Shown in pieces: positions 1 through 9,400 of a DNA stretch of 64,000 nucleotides. Under the pieces are notes generated by a model, which was not told where the DNA came from, made no database searches, and saw nothing but the letters and a program-made list of their open reading frames with translations. The position numbers were made by a program, and so were the translations under genes. The DNA is taken from positions 62,001-126,000 of the forward strand of contig NZ_MDDP01000002.1 in the NCBI RefSeq assembly GCF_001999725.1, read 5' to 3'. This DNA comes from Cellulophaga omnivescoria (GTDB taxonomy: Bacteria > Bacteroidota > Bacteroidia > Flavobacteriales > Flavobacteriaceae). How positions within the stretch are numbered: the stretch's first letter is position 1; the number at the start of each line of letters is the position of its first letter.

Positions 1-379
1 TGATACATTAATTTTTAATGCAGAAGCTGTTACTTTAGAAAGCGGAAAAAGAATAACCAAACAAATTACCGCAATGGACCATAAACCCGATGCCATTTTT
101 GCTATTACTGATAATGCAGCAATTGGAGCCATACAAACCTTAAAAGAGCACAATATTAAAATTCCTGATGAAATTGCTGTTGTTGGTTTTAGCAACTCTA
201 CTAAAGCAACAATTATTACCCCTAGCCTTACAAGTGTTAACCAACCAGGAAGTAAAATAGGGGCAACTGCTGTTAACTATTTACTACATGAGGTTTTAAA
301 CCCTAAGGAAGCTATGATAACTAAAACCATAGAGGTAAAAACAAATTTAGTTGTTAGAGAATCTACCTTTACTGGGTAA
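1..379 (+). CDS. LacI/GalR-family transcriptional regulator, C-terminal part (partial, 5' end outside window)
   Basis: The reading frame is open from the first bases of the window to the stop at 377-379, so only the last ~125 residues are present. They match the C-terminal lobe of the periplasmic-binding-protein-like effector domain of LacI-family regulators: a segment reading PDAIFAITDNAAIGAI, then IPDEIAVVGF, then TPSLTSVNQP, and a closing LVVRES-type strand. These regulators bind operators through an N-terminal helix-turn-helix (not in the window) and respond to sugars. The gene converges on der with a 39-base gap. The effector and target genes cannot be inferred from this fragment. Confidence 0.88.
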   Translation, partial: DTLIFNAEAVTLESGKRITKQITAMDHKPDAIFAITDNAAIGAIQTLKEHNIKIPDEIAVVGFSNSTKATIITPSLTSVNQPGSKIGATAVNYLLHEVLNPKEAMITKTIEVKTNLVVRESTFTG

Positions 380-418
380 AACGCTAACAACTAAATTTAA
401 ATATACTTGTGTTTTTAT

Positions 419-1723
419 TTATTTTTTACGCATAAATACAGAAATTGGAACTCCTTCAAAATTAAAGTTCTCTCTTAATTTATTTTCCAAAAAGCGCTTA
501 TACGGGTCTCTTACATATTGTGGCAAGTTACAAAAGAATGCAAATTGCGGATAAGGAGTTGGTAATTGCGTACAAAACTTAATTTTAACAAATTTACCTT
601 TGTATGCTGGCGGAGGATTATTTTCTATAATAGGCAACATAACATCATTAAACTTACGTGTTTGTATTTTTCTTGCTCTATTATTGTACACCTCTACAGC
701 AGTTTCTATAGCCTTAAAAATACGTTGCTTAGTAAGTACAGATATAAAAATTATAGGCACATCTGTAAAAGGTGCTATGGCTTGCTTAATACGTGTAGTG
801 TATTCTTTTATGGTATTAGTTTCTTTGTCCTCTACCAAATCCCACTTATTAACTAATATAACAATACCTTTATTATTACGCTGTGCTAACCAAAAAATGT
901 TTTCTACCTGACCATCAAAACCACGAGTGGCGTCTAACATTAAAATACAAACATCTGCGTGCTCTATTGCTCTAACAGAACGCATTACAGAGTAAAATTC
1001 TAAATCTTCTTTTACTTTGGCTTTTCTACGTATACCTGCAGTATCTACCAAGTTAAACTCAAAACCAAATCTGTTGTATTTTGTATCTATACTGTCTCTG
1101 GTAGTACCTGCTACATCTGTAACAATATACCTCTCTTCACCAATTAAGGCGTTTATAAAAGAAGACTTACCGGCATTTGGTCTACCAACTACAGCAAACC
1201 TTGGCAAATCGTCGTTTTCTTTTTCTTTTTCTGGAAGTACTTTTACAACAGCATCTAACAAATCTCCGGTACCACTACCGTTAATACTTGCAATTGTAAA
1301 ATAATCTCCTAAACCTAGCGAATAAAATTCTACGGCATCCTCTGCTCTTTTAGCATTATCTACCTTATTAACCACTAAAAATGTTGGCTTATCTACTCTG
1401 CGCAATAATTTAGCAACATCTTCATCCATACCAGTTACGCCAGACTCTACATCTACCATAAATATAATAGCATCTGCCTCATCTATAGCTAACTCTACTT
1501 GCTTGTCAATTTCTGCTTCAAAAACGTCCTCACTTCCTAATACGTACCCACCAGTGTCTATTAGAGAAAACTCAACCCCATTCCAATCACTTTTACCGTA
1601 GTGACGATCTCTTGTAACACCACTTACGGCATCTACAATTGCTTCTCTACGTTGAATTAATCTATTAAAAAAAGTGGACTTCCCTACATTTGGTCTTCCT
1701 ACGATGGCAACAATAGCACTCAT
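419..1723 (-). CDS. der: Ribosome biogenesis GTPase Der (EngA)
   Basis: Der is a tandem GTPase needed for maturation of the 50S subunit. Two G domains are visible: P-loops GRPNVGKS (residues 9-16) and GRPNAGKS (180-187), with NKVD near 119 and NKWD near 290 as base-specificity motifs and DTGGY/DTAGI switch-II sequences. A C-terminal KH-like domain follows. Length 434 residues is normal for the family. The ATG at 1723 is preceded by a TACTTTTG -7 box at 1741-1748, giving a leader of about ten bases. It is transcribed divergently from the small membrane protein at 1802 and stands alone. Confidence 0.98.
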   Translation of the reverse strand: MSAIVAIVGRPNVGKSTFFNRLIQRREAIVDAVSGVTRDRHYGKSDWNGVEFSLIDTGGYVLGSEDVFEAEIDKQVELAIDEADAIIFMVDVESGVTGMDEDVAKLLRRVDKPTFLVVNKVDNAKRAEDAVEFYSLGLGDYFTIASINGSGTGDLLDAVVKVLPEKEKENDDLPRFAVVGRPNAGKSSFINALIGEERYIVTDVAGTTRDSIDTKYNRFGFEFNLVDTAGIRRKAKVKEDLEFYSVMRSVRAIEHADVCILMLDATRGFDGQVENIFWLAQRNNKGIVILVNKWDLVEDKETNTIKEYTTRIKQAIAPFTDVPIIFISVLTKQRIFKAIETAVEVYNNRARKIQTRKFNDVMLPIIENNPPPAYKGKFVKIKFCTQLPTPYPQFAFFCNLPQYVRDPYKRFLENKLRENFNFEGVPISVFMRKK

Positions 1724-1740
1724 TCTCTTTTATTTTTTTG

Positions 1741-1748
1741 CAAAAGTA
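1741..1748 (-). promoter_or_regulatory. Bacteroidota -7 promoter box for der
   Basis: Read on the minus strand this is TACTTTTG, matching the TANNTTTG -7 consensus of the Bacteroidota primary sigma factor. It lies 18 bases upstream of the der start codon. No clear -33 TTTG is seen. Confidence 0.6.
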
Positions 1749-1801
1749 CTATTAATATCTGAAGAAAAACAGTATCTTTTTGTTTACTATCTGTTTACAT
1801 C

Positions 1802-2302
1802 ATGAAAACATTACCTAACAACATTGTTTTACGACCAAGATTTGTTTTAAAATTAAACTTATCTAGCTCTTCAATTTTAAATGAATTTGAAAAAACAGCT
1901 AGCAACCATATTACTTGCAACCGATTAGATGAACACCTCTTTTTAAAAATTAAACCCAATAACATTCACTTTTGGTCTCCACAACTTCATTTAGAAATAC
2001 TTAGTACAAGTAAGGAGAGCTGTAAAGTTTATGGTGTTTTTGGTCCCAACCCATCTTTATGGACCTTTTTTATGTTTATACATTTTGCCTTAGCAATTGC
2101 TATTTTAGTTTTTGCCGTTTGGGGATACACAAACTGGTCTTTGCACAAACCTTATTTTTTACAACTTAGCAGTATTGTTTTTATGAGTTTTACTTGGGTG
2201 TCTTTGTACTTTTTTGGTCGTATAGGAAAACAAAAAGGACAACCACAAATGACTGAACTTTATACTTTTATGCAACAAACTATTGCCAAATGTACTTTAT
2301 AA
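1802..2302 (+). CDS. Small two-helix membrane protein of unknown function
   Basis: I do not recognise a characterised family. The 166-residue protein has a soluble N-terminal ~80 residues and two hydrophobic segments at about 87-108 and 118-138, separated by a short loop. It ends in a polar, basic tail (GRIGKQKGQ onward). There is no signal peptide, so the N-terminus is probably cytoplasmic. It is divergent from der and convergent with the lipoprotein gene at 2364, so it forms a single-gene unit. The start ATG follows the AT-rich der intergenic region. Codon use resembles its neighbours, so it is likely a native lineage-specific gene. Confidence 0.75.
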   Translation: MKTLPNNIVLRPRFVLKLNLSSSSILNEFEKTASNHITCNRLDEHLFLKIKPNNIHFWSPQLHLEILSTSKESCKVYGVFGPNPSLWTFFMFIHFALAIAILVFAVWGYTNWSLHKPYFLQLSSIVFMSFTWVSLYFFGRIGKQKGQPQMTELYTFMQQTIAKCTL

Positions 2303-2363
2303 AAAAAAACTTAACAACTACTAAGCGTAGCCACTAAGGTTTTTTTAGAATATAAATTACAAC

Positions 2364-3881
2364 TTATTTTACTTCGTAAATTGAAACAGTGTTAGAAACC
2401 TCATTGGTAACTATTACTAGGTTTTCTCCAGACGGACTATCTTCTGCAGAAACTGTAATTAAACCTTCTGGAGCAACATCACTACCGTTAAAAATCCAAT
2501 GTACATATTCTGGAGCTGCAGGATTGCTAATATCATAAACCAACACACCACCTGTACGCTCCAAACCAACAAATAACAAGGTAGTATCTTCAATTTTTAA
2601 TGTAGCCACCGCTTCTGGTTCGGCTCCTTTGTCATCACTTCTGCCATCTGCCTCGCCTTCATCTGCATTAAAATAAGCAGGATTAACTTCTAATGTTTTT
2701 TTGCCAATAGCATCTCCACTATCGTAAACTAAAGTACCATCTGTGTTCCATATAGAAAATGATCTTCCACCGTAAGAATACAGCTCATCAAAATCTCCAT
2801 CATTGTCTATATCACCATTTGCCGTAGTAATTTTAAGCCTACCTAAATTTTCATCTAATTGAAGGTCTGCCGCATTAAGAAAAATTGTTGGATCTAAGGT
2901 TATATCTTTAACACGTTCTTCTTCAGAATACCCATCATAATCCCTAGAATCTCCTTCATTAGCAGAAATAATATAACCAGCTCCGTTTACAGATGCGTAC
3001 GTTATAGCATCTGGCATAAAAAAACCTTTTACTGGCCAGTTTTTAAAATTACCAACAATATCATCTTTATTACTAGCATCTAACATATTTTCTGCCAACA
3101 TATGGTCTTTTACACCCAAACCAAAAACCTGAGTTATACTTTTAGAGCTTAAGTTTACTACAGCTATACCATTATTTTCTTGTAAAGAAACATAAGCATA
3201 TTTACTATCGTTAGAAACCGCTACATACTCTGGCTCTATATCTTGCGCAACAGTTGCACCCGGGCCAAATACTCTAAAATTATTACCTATGTTTTGATTG
3301 TTAAAACCAGCAAAACCCAACTGTGCTACCTCATTATTTTTTAAATCTACAACAGTAATAGAACCCTCTGGATCTACCGTATAGTCATCATTTGGTTCGC
3401 CTTCATTAGCAGATATAATATAATTACCATCTGGACTAAAAGTTACCATATCTGGCAAAGCACCCGTAGTATAGGTGTTTTCTAAAACCTGAGTATTTGT
3501 ATTGTAAGTTACAATTTGCCCATTTGCTTGTTTGTTTGCATTTTCTACAGCAACCGCTAACACACCATTATAAGTAGCTACGCTATTAGGTGTACCGTTT
3601 AAAGCAATAGGAGTTAGTTTAGATGGTGATTCTGGTGAAGATAAATCCCAAACCGAAACTTCGTTATTATTAGGATTTACTACAAATAGTTTTTTAGAAA
3701 CCTTGTCATAAGCACTAATTTCTGCAAAACCTTCATCTCCGGCACCATTGGTAAAACCTCCTATTTTATTAAACGTTAAGGCAGAAGTATCTATAGGAGT
3801 TTCACCGCCACTGTTATCGTCTTTATCACAAGAAATAAACAGCGCTACAAATAATGCAGCACTTAATACATATTTTTTCAT
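2364..3881 (-). CDS. Choice-of-anchor I family lipoprotein (beta-propeller-like)
   Basis: The 505-residue product starts with a lipoprotein signal peptide: KKYVLSAALFVALFISC, with the lipobox cysteine at about residue 19 followed by a D-rich tether. The body consists of beta-propeller-like repeats: a segment with ANEGEPNDDYTV, a second one reading ISANEGDSRDYDG, and EPEYVAVSNDSKYAYVSLQ. These are the hallmark of the choice-of-anchor I family, secreted or surface proteins that some annotations call alkaline-phosphatase-like. Acidic motifs such as DIDNDGDFDE suggest calcium binding. It is probably an outer-membrane-anchored extracellular protein; the substrate is unknown. It lies downstream of era with an 84-base gap and may share its transcript. 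Confidence 0.88.
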   Translation of the reverse strand: MKKYVLSAALFVALFISCDKDDNSGGETPIDTSALTFNKIGGFTNGAGDEGFAEISAYDKVSKKLFVVNPNNNEVSVWDLSSPESPSKLTPIALNGTPNSVATYNGVLAVAVENANKQANGQIVTYNTNTQVLENTYTTGALPDMVTFSPDGNYIISANEGEPNDDYTVDPEGSITVVDLKNNEVAQLGFAGFNNQNIGNNFRVFGPGATVAQDIEPEYVAVSNDSKYAYVSLQENNGIAVVNLSSKSITQVFGLGVKDHMLAENMLDASNKDDIVGNFKNWPVKGFFMPDAITYASVNGAGYIISANEGDSRDYDGYSEEERVKDITLDPTIFLNAADLQLDENLGRLKITTANGDIDNDGDFDELYSYGGRSFSIWNTDGTLVYDSGDAIGKKTLEVNPAYFNADEGEADGRSDDKGAEPEAVATLKIEDTTLLFVGLERTGGVLVYDISNPAAPEYVHWIFNGSDVAPEGLITVSAEDSPSGENLVIVTNEVSNTVSIYEVK

Positions 3882-3965
3882 TTTCAGGTTGATTATATAG
3901 TTCTCCCAAAAATGATAATGTAATATAACTTTATTGTAAACTTAAAAACAAAGAAAGGTTAGCTT

Positions 3966-4850
3966 TTAGCCTTTATTGTAACCAAAACGTTTTAACTGGT
4001 TTGCATTGCTACGCCAATTTTTATTTACTTTAACGTAAAGCTCTAAGTGTACTTGCTTGTCAAAAAACTTTTCTAAGTCTTTACGTGCCTCTACACCTAC
4101 TCTTTTTAAAGCAGAACCTTTGTGACCAATAATAATACCTTTTTGCGAATCTCTTTCTACCATAATTACGGCACGCATTCTAATAATATCTTTGTCTTCA
4201 AAAAATTCTTCTGTATCTATTTCTACAGCGTAAGGAACTTCTTTTTTATAAAATTGAAGTATTTTTTCTCTAATAGTTTCGTTTACAAAAAAACGTTCTG
4301 GCTTATCTGTTAACTGGTCTTTAGGGTAGTACGCAGGAGACAGTGGCAACAACTCTATAATTCTAAGAAAAATCTCTTTTATATTAAAGTTCATTAAGGC
4401 AGAAATTGGGTGTATTTCTGCTGTTGGCAATTGCTCTTGCCAATATTGTACTTGCTCCTCTAGTTTTTCTTGCTCAGAGGCATCAATTTTATTTAATAAT
4501 AATAGTACCGGTATTTTACTATTTTTCAACTTATTAAAAAACGCTTCATCTTTTAATGCTTTTTCTCCTATTTCTACCATATAAATAAGAATATCAGCAT
4601 CTTCAAAAGCAGTTTTTACAAAATCCATCATAGAACTTTGCAATTCATAAGCTGGTTTTATAATTCCTGGTGTATCAGAAAGTATTACCTGAAAATCATC
4701 ACCATTAACAATACCCAAAATACGATGTCTTGTAGTTTGCGCTTTAGAGGTAATAATAGACAGTTTTTCGCCCACAAAGGCATTCATTAAAGTAGATTTA
4801 CCCACATTTGGGTTTCCTATAATATTTACAAATCCGGCTTTATGAGTCAT
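3966..4850 (-). CDS. era: GTPase Era
   Basis: Era binds the 3' end of 16S rRNA and assists 30S assembly. The N-terminal G domain carries GNPNVGKS (residues 12-19), a DTPG switch II and NKID. The C-terminal KH domain is visible as the IGHKGSALKRVGVEARKDLE region followed by a VKVNKNWR tail. Length 294 residues is typical. The ATG at 4850 follows a -7 box at 4875-4882. Confidence 0.98.
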   Translation of the reverse strand: MTHKAGFVNIIGNPNVGKSTLMNAFVGEKLSIITSKAQTTRHRILGIVNGDDFQVILSDTPGIIKPAYELQSSMMDFVKTAFEDADILIYMVEIGEKALKDEAFFNKLKNSKIPVLLLLNKIDASEQEKLEEQVQYWQEQLPTAEIHPISALMNFNIKEIFLRIIELLPLSPAYYPKDQLTDKPERFFVNETIREKILQFYKKEVPYAVEIDTEEFFEDKDIIRMRAVIMVERDSQKGIIIGHKGSALKRVGVEARKDLEKFFDKQVHLELYVKVNKNWRSNANQLKRFGYNKG

Positions 4851-4874
4851 TTTACTATTTTATCATTTAAAATG

Positions 4875-4906
4875 CAAAGGTACACTATTGTACGGCTTTA
4901 CTACAA
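4875..4906 (-). promoter_or_regulatory. Promoter of era
   Basis: On the minus strand the sequence contains TACCTTTG (4882 down to 4875), a TANNTTTG -7 box, with a TTG element at 4904-4906 about 21 bases upstream. The -33 element touches the stop codon region of the upstream antiporter gene, so era has its own promoter even though both genes are on the same strand. Confidence 0.6.
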
Positions 4907-6379
4907 TGCAAACCCTAAAATTAAGTATAATATAATGGTTGCAATACCACCAATTAAGGCATAAGGCAACTGTGTATTTACGTGATCTATATGGTCACTA
5001 GCAGAAGACATAGACGATATTATTGAGGTGTCTGATATAGGTGAACAATGATCGCCAAAAATACCACCACCTAAAGTTGCTGCAATTACTAACGTTATTG
5101 GCGCTTGGTGTACCTCTGCCATTGGTATTGCTATAGCCATCATTATTGCAAATGTACCCCATGATGTACCTGTAGAAAATGCTATAAAAGAACTAATTAC
5201 AAAAATTATGGCTGGTAAAAACTCTGGCGACAACCAGTCTTTAGACCATTCTGCTACAAATTTACCTGTACCCAACTCGTTACAAGCATCGCCAATTGCA
5301 AATGCTAATAACATTAATAGTGCTAATGGCATAAGCTCACTAATACCTTTTAAAACCAAATCTATCATTTCTTTGGTTTTCATTATTTTTTGAGACCTGT
5401 ACAACACCATTGCTACCAAAATAGCAGTTAATACTGCGTATAATACAGAAGAAGATCCAGATCCTTGACCAATTGCTTTAAATATATGGTCTGATGTTGA
5501 TACTGCATCTGTAACATTACCCCAACCTGTGTACACCAAGTTTATAGGCATCATAAACACCATTGTAACCAAAGGAATAATCATATTATACGCCTTTGCT
5601 TTTATACCTTCTTTTGGTGCTAACGAAGTAACCTCACTAGACAACATAGGTTTAGAATTGTCGTTTAAAAGCTTACCTGTTTCTCGGGTTCTTTTTTCTG
5701 CTTTGGCCATAGGACCAATATCTTTTTTAGACACAATTACAATTACTACTATTGCAATAGCTAAAATTGGATAAAAGTTATATGCTATGGATGACAGCAT
5801 TAACCCAAACGGATTTTCTAAACCTTGTGTAACCAACAAGCCCATAATAAAAGCTCCCCACGCATTAAAAGGAATTAGTATAGATGATGGCGCAGAACTA
5901 GAATCTGCTATGTACGCTAATTTTTCTCTTGGTATTTTTAACTTATCAAAAACGGGTCTGTACAACGTACCTACTGTTAAAGAGCTTATACTGGTTTCTA
6001 CAAACAATAAAATACCTGTTAATAATGCCAGCAATTGTACAATTACTCTGCTGTAGCCTGTTTGTTTTTTTTCAAAATACGCAATTACTTTGTTAAGCTG
6101 ATTGATAAAACCCTCTACACCTTTAGAGTATTGTATAAATAAAAGTAAAGCACCCACCAAGGCACTAAACATAATGGTTCTTGTATTGCCCTCTGACTTA
6201 AATACATTTACCATACCTTCTATGGCACTTAAAGTACCAGTTAAAAAGTTCCAATCGTTTATAATAATCCACGAAAACCATATGCCAAAAAGCAAAGCTA
6301 TGTATACTTGTTTGGTACGTAATGCTAGTACAATTGCAATTATTGGAGGTAGTATTGATAGCCAGCCGTAATTATCCAT
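4901..6379 (-). CDS. NhaC-family Na+/H+ antiporter
   Basis: A 492-residue polytopic inner-membrane protein with roughly a dozen hydrophobic segments. Conserved features of the NhaC family are present: the FVETSISSLTVGTL and ADSSSAPSSILIPFNAWG segments, the FSTGTSWGTFAIMMAIAIP stretch and GGGIFGDHCSPISDT near the C-terminus. These proteins exchange cytoplasmic Na+ for H+, or in related groups carry amino or organic acids. Sodium extrusion would fit a marine bacterium. The gene is followed by era 50 bases downstream. The exact substrate cannot be read from sequence alone. Confidence 0.9.
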   Translation of the reverse strand: MDNYGWLSILPPIIAIVLALRTKQVYIALLFGIWFSWIIINDWNFLTGTLSAIEGMVNVFKSEGNTRTIMFSALVGALLLFIQYSKGVEGFINQLNKVIAYFEKKQTGYSRVIVQLLALLTGILLFVETSISSLTVGTLYRPVFDKLKIPREKLAYIADSSSAPSSILIPFNAWGAFIMGLLVTQGLENPFGLMLSSIAYNFYPILAIAIVVIVIVSKKDIGPMAKAEKRTRETGKLLNDNSKPMLSSEVTSLAPKEGIKAKAYNMIIPLVTMVFMMPINLVYTGWGNVTDAVSTSDHIFKAIGQGSGSSSVLYAVLTAILVAMVLYRSQKIMKTKEMIDLVLKGISELMPLALLMLLAFAIGDACNELGTGKFVAEWSKDWLSPEFLPAIIFVISSFIAFSTGTSWGTFAIMMAIAIPMAEVHQAPITLVIAATLGGGIFGDHCSPISDTSIISSMSSASDHIDHVNTQLPYALIGGIATIILYLILGFAL

Positions 6380-6516
6380 AAAAAATAGATTTAGTAAAGG
6401 TTTTATAAAACGTTACAAAATAGTAAGATTTTATAGAATACTAGCTGTTTTAAGCGTCAAAAAAACAGACTAAAAAGTGCTAAGTAAATATTTTTTAGAA
6501 TTATTTTGATTTTGGC

Positions 6517-6546
6517 TTGCTGGATAGAAAAAAGGTTGTATATTTG
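6517..6546 (+). promoter_or_regulatory. Promoter upstream of initiator tRNA
   Basis: TATATTTG at 6539-6546 is a perfect TANNTTTG -7 box, with TTG at 6517-6519 placed 19 bases upstream, the canonical Bacteroidota spacing. Transcription would start near 6553, giving a precursor leader of about 68 bases before the tRNA. Confidence 0.75.
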
Positions 6547-6620
6547 CAGTCCGAAATATAACGGTCAGCAGTTATGATCTGAGAGTTAAAAGCTAAGATG
6601 TTTATTTTGGAAACGCAAAT

Positions 6621-6693
<73 letters not shown>

Positions 6694-6701
6694 CAAAGTT
6701 T

Positions 6702-6732
6702 AAAAGCTTCACAGAAATGTGAAGCTTTTTTT
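6702..6732 (+). terminator. Rho-independent terminator after tRNA-fMet
   Basis: A 12-bp perfect stem (6702-6713 with 6718-6729) closes on a GAAA tetraloop and runs into a T tract. It lies nine bases after the tRNA. Confidence 0.9.
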
Positions 6733-7023
6733 ATGCGCTAAATTTAAATAGGCACTTCTACTCTATTATGCTGTTTTACTCATATTTTCTATTTACACTT
6801 AAAATAGAAAAGTTACCTACAACTAATTTTATACCATTTATAAATAAATTATACCCAATTACACATTTCCGTAATTGAACCAAAAAAAATAGGTTTACAT
6901 TGTGTTGAAATTGAGCAACTAAACTGCAATGTTTGCGCTTGTGCAATCATATTAGAAGAATAAACGTGAGTAATTGTAGTTGACAATTGGTCTAAACAAA
7001 TACAAAAATAACAAACTAACCAA

Positions 7024-8448
7024 ATGGAAACAGGGTTAATAATCGCGATTTTAGTTTTAGGAATTACTCTTTTGATTTCAATGAATCAACACAAAAAAGT
7101 TAAAACCAAATTAACTTCTGAAATAAAAAACAAGAGTGCGGAATTATCTAGCAAAATAGACGAAAATGGTAAGCTAAATTCTGATTTGAAGAGATTTAGC
7201 GGAATCATATCTATTGAGAGCGAGATTAAATCAAAAAACAAGGAATTTTCAGAAATTCAGGCAAACACAGCAGAATTAAACGATAAGTATATTAATGCAA
7301 AGTCAATTTATAAAGAATTAGAAAGAGACATTAAACTTTACAGAAATGATCTCGAATTTGTTGAACTTGGAATTTACGAACCAATATTTGATTATGAAAC
7401 TTCTGAAAAATATAAAGAACAATTAGTAAACATTAAAACTAAGCAAAAACAACTTATAAGAAATGAAAATGCTTGTATTTGTAATACCAATTGGCACGTA
7501 GGAAACAGCAGAAAGCAGGGTGAAATTATGACAAAGCGTTATATAAACCTTACTCTAAGAGCGTTTAATGGAGAGTGCGACACTCTAATTTCTAAAGTAA
7601 GATGGAATAATGTAAAACGGTTTGAGGAAAGGATTATAAAAGCATTTAATGCAATTAATAAACTTGGTAAATCAAATGATGTTCTCATAACAGATGAGTA
7701 CTTAAGATTAAAGTTAGATGAACTTCATTTAGCTTATGAACTTGAATTCAAAAAACAGCAAGAAAAAGAAGAACAGAGAGCTATAAGAGACGAACAAAGA
7801 GAAGAAGAAAGAGCACAAAGAGAATTTATAAAAGCAAAAAAAGAAGCCGAATTGGAAGAAAAAAGATTCCAAAAGGCTCTAGAAAAAGCACAAAAAGAAC
7901 TTGGATTAGTAAGTGGCGAAGAACTTGAAAAATTAAATACTCAAATATCAGAACTACAAAAAAACCTTCAAGAAGCTCACGAAGCAAAGGAAAGAGCAAT
8001 TTCAAGAGCACAAGAAACAAAATCAGGACACGTATACATTATATCAAATATTGGTTCTTTTGGCGAGAATATATATAAAATTGGAATGACAAGAAGACTT
8101 GAACCAATGGATAGAGTTAAAGAATTAGGAGATGCGTCCGTTCCTTTTAAATTTGACCTACACGCTCTTATTTTTACCGAAAATGCGCCAGAGTTAGAGA
8201 ATTTACTACAAAGAGAGTTTGACGATCGAAGAATAAACAAAGTAAACTACCGAAAAGAATATTTTAGAGTTACACTTGATGAGATTGAAGAAGTTATCCG
8301 CAAAAAATACCATAAAGATGTAAAGTTTATTAAAGTTCCTGAAGCGCAAGAATACAGAGAAACAAAATCAATAATAAAACAATTAGAGTTAGCTAAACAA
8401 GAGCAAATTGAAAACGAAATTGAAAAATATCCAGACAGTTTACTTTAA
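7024..8448 (+). CDS. DUF4041 / T5orf172 (GIY-YIG-like) domain protein, membrane-anchored coiled coil
   Basis: A 474-residue protein with three parts. Residues ~5-20 form a single N-terminal membrane helix. Residues ~20-110 and ~230-335 are highly charged coiled coil (runs of EEQRAIRDEQREEERAQRE type), bracketing a DUF4041-like core. From about residue 335 there is a T5orf172/MUG113 domain of the GIY-YIG superfamily, with GHVYIISN and then YKIGMTRR. This architecture is common on phages and mobile elements and is suspected of nuclease or DNA-linked roles; no function is proven. It sits in the accessory stretch immediately after tRNA-fMet, about 290 bases past the terminator. The next gene is 155 bases downstream. 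Confidence 0.85.
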   Translation: METGLIIAILVLGITLLISMNQHKKVKTKLTSEIKNKSAELSSKIDENGKLNSDLKRFSGIISIESEIKSKNKEFSEIQANTAELNDKYINAKSIYKELERDIKLYRNDLEFVELGIYEPIFDYETSEKYKEQLVNIKTKQKQLIRNENACICNTNWHVGNSRKQGEIMTKRYINLTLRAFNGECDTLISKVRWNNVKRFEERIIKAFNAINKLGKSNDVLITDEYLRLKLDELHLAYELEFKKQQEKEEQRAIRDEQREEERAQREFIKAKKEAELEEKRFQKALEKAQKELGLVSGEELEKLNTQISELQKNLQEAHEAKERAISRAQETKSGHVYIISNIGSFGENIYKIGMTRRLEPMDRVKELGDASVPFKFDLHALIFTENAPELENLLQREFDDRRINKVNYRKEYFRVTLDEIEEVIRKKYHKDVKFIKVPEAQEYRETKSIIKQLELAKQEQIENEIEKYPDSLL

Positions 8449-8603
8449 AGGGTACTTTCTATAAAAATAGCCATAAGTAATTGCTTGTTCTCAACAACTT
8501 CTGAAGACCTTCACTGGTTTTTCAATTTGAGAAGTACTTGTTAAACCACGCAACAAAATATATACAAACAATTTGGTAACCATTACTAATCAAACTCTAA
8601 AAA

Positions 8604-9104
8604 ATGAAAAAAACTTTAGAATATAAGATACTTAAATATTTATCAGAAAACAATAATGGCACTTGTATAGATGTTTCTGCAATTGAAAATAATTCCGACT
8701 TTTTAAAAAGTGTAATAAAAGATTTAAAAGAGAGAAACTTTATAGAAACACTAGAATATCCAGGTAAACCTATGGAAAAATTTGTTGGTATTATTCCATC
8801 TGACAAACCAGCAAAATGTAAAATTAAATTATCAGGAATTGAATATTTAGAATCATTAAAACCACAACCTATTCCTAAATACCAAAAAATATATTTACCT
8901 CTTTTTATTGTTTTTGGAATTTCAACAATGACTTTTGCTTATTTAAACTACAGTTCAAACAATAAGAATGAAATTCTAAAATTCGAAGTTGACTCTCTAA
9001 AGAATGTCTCTCGGATTTACAAAGACTCTGTTGGATTACTAAAATTGCAAGTAAAATTATATAAACATCAGTCCTTAATTGACACATTAGAAAACAAAAA
9101 TTAA
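8604..9104 (+). CDS. Unknown protein: winged-helix-like N-terminus, one membrane helix, C-terminal coiled coil
   Basis: The family is not recognised. The first ~75 residues resemble a small winged-helix module: helices KTLEYKILKYLSENN and SDFLKSVIKDLKERNFI, then a beta-rich stretch and a LSGIEYLESL helix. One membrane helix spans about 99-116, followed by a short charged helix (~120-160) likely to oligomerise. It could be a membrane-tethered sensor or an accessory of the preceding DUF4041 gene; that is inference from adjacency and the shared single-helix layout. Its 3' end, including the stop codon, is part of a 49-bp tandem duplication. Confidence 0.7.
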   Translation: MKKTLEYKILKYLSENNNGTCIDVSAIENNSDFLKSVIKDLKERNFIETLEYPGKPMEKFVGIIPSDKPAKCKIKLSGIEYLESLKPQPIPKYQKIYLPLFIVFGISTMTFAYLNYSSNNKNEILKFEVDSLKNVSRIYKDSVGLLKLQVKLYKHQSLIDTLENKN

Positions 9105-9183
9105 CCCGAGTTATATAATGTACGGATTTAAAAAATTAGAAAACAAAAATTAACCCGAGTTATATAATGTACGGATTTAAAAA
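9086..9183. repeat. 49-bp perfect tandem direct duplication
   Basis: Two adjacent copies with period 49 (9086-9134 and 9135-9183) are identical apart from the length of the closing A run. The first copy includes the last codons and stop of the gene at 8604; the second lies entirely downstream. The identity points to a recent slippage or recombination event. Confidence 0.93.
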
Positions 9184-9400
9184 AACTGTACTCAACAAAC
9201 AACTAACCTAAAAACAAATTCTTCGTTATTTAAAGACTTTATTATAGTAAGCACATAAACTTTAAAACAAGTTCTATGAGCTTTTTTATGCACTAGTGTT
9301 ATAAGTGGTGACCAATACTTCCTTTTTTAATATGATTTATGTTCTTTTTCCGCTTAAAAAATAAGAGTAACTTTAGTTTGCATTACTTAAGCTAACATTA

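Noticed and set aside
1026-1031. TACGTA inside coding sequences (der, cobA, nirB and others) as regulatory sites
   Set aside because: They are single copies encoding Tyr-Val or similar codons, without the paired spacing seen at the promoters.
6733-7023. Integrase or attachment site after tRNA-fMet
   Set aside because: No recombinase gene and no repeat of the tRNA 3' end were found in the window.
7490-7507. TGGCACG-like sigma-54 element inside the DUF4041 gene
   Set aside because: It lies within coding sequence and lacks the GC at the right distance.
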